A stretch of DNA of 7,082 nucleotides from an uncultured Caryophanales bacterium. GTDB taxonomy: Bacteria; Bacillota_I; Bacilli_A; RFN20; CAG-826. How positions within the stretch are numbered: position 1 is the stretch's first letter; each line of letters opens with the position of its first letter. The translations under genes and the position numbers were made by a program. Location of the stretch: assembly GCA_947303105.1 (NCBI GenBank), contig CAMYXQ010000044.1:1-7082 (forward strand). Direction: 5' to 3'. The notes below the pieces were generated by a model. The model saw only the letters and a list, made by a program, of their open reading frames with translations. It was not told the DNA's origin and did no database searches. This document shows positions 7,001-7,082 of the stretch, in pieces.

Positions 7001-7082
7001 TCTTCACCATCGACATCATCATGAGCAAACCGCCCATCGATCTCATTTTGAACGATTATGAGTCATTTGGGGCCGAATACGA
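4048..7082 (+). CDS. Very large surface lipoprotein with tandem ~115-residue Tyr/Trp modules (3' end outside window)
   Basis: Open from ATG 4048, with AAAGGA at 4034-4039, to the window edge: 1011 codons without a stop. Residues 1-23 are a lipoprotein signal (Lys-rich start, hydrophobic core, lipobox LSGC), so Cys23 would be lipidated and the protein held on the outer face of the membrane. Residues 28-89 are a Ser/Pro/Thr/Asp linker with SLPP at 46, 62, 71 and 79. An N-terminal domain follows (DWTDDEKLLMQRNLYGVVLPF, 91-111). Then come repeated modules, each with a helix carrying Y-x3-L (Tyr267, 382, 501, 615, 726, 847) and then beta strands. Five of them also reach a Trp, mostly DWP/EWP (Trp321, 446, 557, 662, 783), before a second helix and an LP-type turn. 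From about 890 the sequence changes to another beta-rich region (YVYNGQGNVSVGFTELA). No catalytic motif is seen. A role in surface binding or adhesion is a guess. Confidence 0.88.
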   Translation, partial: MKNSKLKVLLLASLFSVAALSGCDNGDSSFPSIPSTSDVIPGTSESLPPSSDPGSDPGSIESLPPTTSEDSLPPASSDSLPPSTSETHKTDWTDDEKLLMQRNLYGVVLPFVAEDVGVYANTGETGGIYMRGRSHMESGFLREYASNFDSDHWKGGDVSFEMDCPNGTLFAFVTEVSTGSGARHVSVLFGGRATNGTEGYEETGVFFLEANDPFLYEYPETFINKAISENFGSAIYPPNPGAHYYSIDYESEALLAYYPNDSIERTYKEALTATRKFTIADSRDSNNNVVAQSNDGKYCIRFHYDGSIGALVITVSAYQGWNATVINAFFEKYGATPFEIPGIYAEGVTFKFEESEYNAQTPGYETATITIGKATAAIANAYLLTLQQAGFRIGEHEFNEVDGGSVYAHYLTATGMAMLTISYTPGAKTILIGISLAYDKTRVSDWPTDVANRAGEVVQDTVPAYVDPNHTEGFGIGTSGNYTFIVVYVAEGEEQAAMERYVTTLTRDNGYEAAGTYKGQPCYVSAHHEVKLAIACDPSGLPGRIQILIIPAKGVEWPTSDIATRLRKMGVTTDTLPALPIPATEINKAWVTENEEFKVWCNVGSEHIEEAYDEYNDVLYEDYEFQYLGENRYRSPNDEFIVRLDDQGDYFYIYVSNVYAEWPVNDVASGLILIHQDIPQDSLPAPTGVAAKAKNYIVSPDYFNYTMQIDCIYSSISDTQAAEAQYIAQIGRTWTPGETDANDRPHFISPNEEFDVCIYRIDITLYIFVKAAGSSSGQPTAEWPYRAIADLLGGDYWICLPMNLSVEGIASFSSPTEMEGMEGYVTLTATLAADAVMETVLADIGTYLLDLDGYGFQAMDGMPNFYYNALLCIYLNAMSENQIMIMIGPMEFEEPQYSVRFISGGSEDPLSTEYDEENGYLVVEESEYLVNDMFYVYNGQGNVSVGFTELAANYLDHVDDNPSEVIVTHSFPGTLILIPDEETEFFTIDIIMSKPPIDLILNDYESFGAEY
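4129..4314 (+). repeat. Low-complexity Ser/Pro linker coding repeat
   Basis: Encodes residues 28-89 of the lipoprotein. The motif SLPP with Ser/Thr/Asp/Glu flanks recurs four times (residues 46-49, 62-65, 71-74, 79-82), with DPGS twice between. It is a flexible, wall-spanning tether between the lipid anchor and the first folded domain, as is usual for lipoproteins of these Bacilli. It is likely variable in length. Confidence 0.75.

Overview
The window looks like chromosomal DNA from a moderately GC-rich, low-complexity-linker-loving Firmicute of the gut Bacilli/Erysipelotrichia/RF39-like kind. This is an inference from four things: a Gram-positive lipobox, Ser/Pro/Thr-rich linkers after secretion signals, AAAGGAGG-type ribosome binding sites, and an endonuclease I with a C-terminal beta domain typical of such genomes. 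TGA is used as a normal stop (963-965, directly before a terminator) and Trp is TGG, so the standard bacterial code applies rather than the Mycoplasma code.

Layout. 1-965 (+): 3' part of an endonuclease I family nuclease, closed by a terminator. 1016-1182: regulatory gap with three AACAAAAT half-sites and a weak promoter. 1183-2253 (+): four-TM membrane protein with a cytoplasmic Cys cluster, a Glu/Pro/Val/Lys repeat and a recurring uncharacterised C-terminal domain. 2265-2290: a bidirectional terminator shared with the convergent gene. 2295-3065 (-): XRE-type HTH regulator fused to a membrane domain through a run of 17 aspartates. 3066-3268: divergent regulatory region with a 12-bp perfect palindrome. 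3269-3427 (+): tRNA-Val(CAC) and tRNA-Thr(TGT), closed by a strong terminator. 3428-3950: AT-rich stretch with a decayed DUF1016-type (YhcG-like) fragment on the minus strand, whose open frame runs into the antisense of tRNA-Thr. 3957-3990: an orphan plus-strand terminator. 4048-end (+): the first 1011 codons of a very large lipoprotein built of tandem modules of about 115 residues. It runs off the window.

The genes do not form one operon; each is separated by its own terminator or promoter. The two secreted products (nuclease, lipoprotein) face outward. The membrane protein and membrane-bound regulator are convergent neighbours sharing one terminator, with no direct evidence that they work together. 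The tRNA-Thr 3' side carries the only clear sign of foreign DNA. I see no CRISPR array, complete mobile element or recognisable new defence system. The best leads are the lipoprotein module, the poly-Asp regulator with its candidate operators, the Cys-cluster membrane protein, and the decayed DUF1016 gene with its duplicated palindrome.
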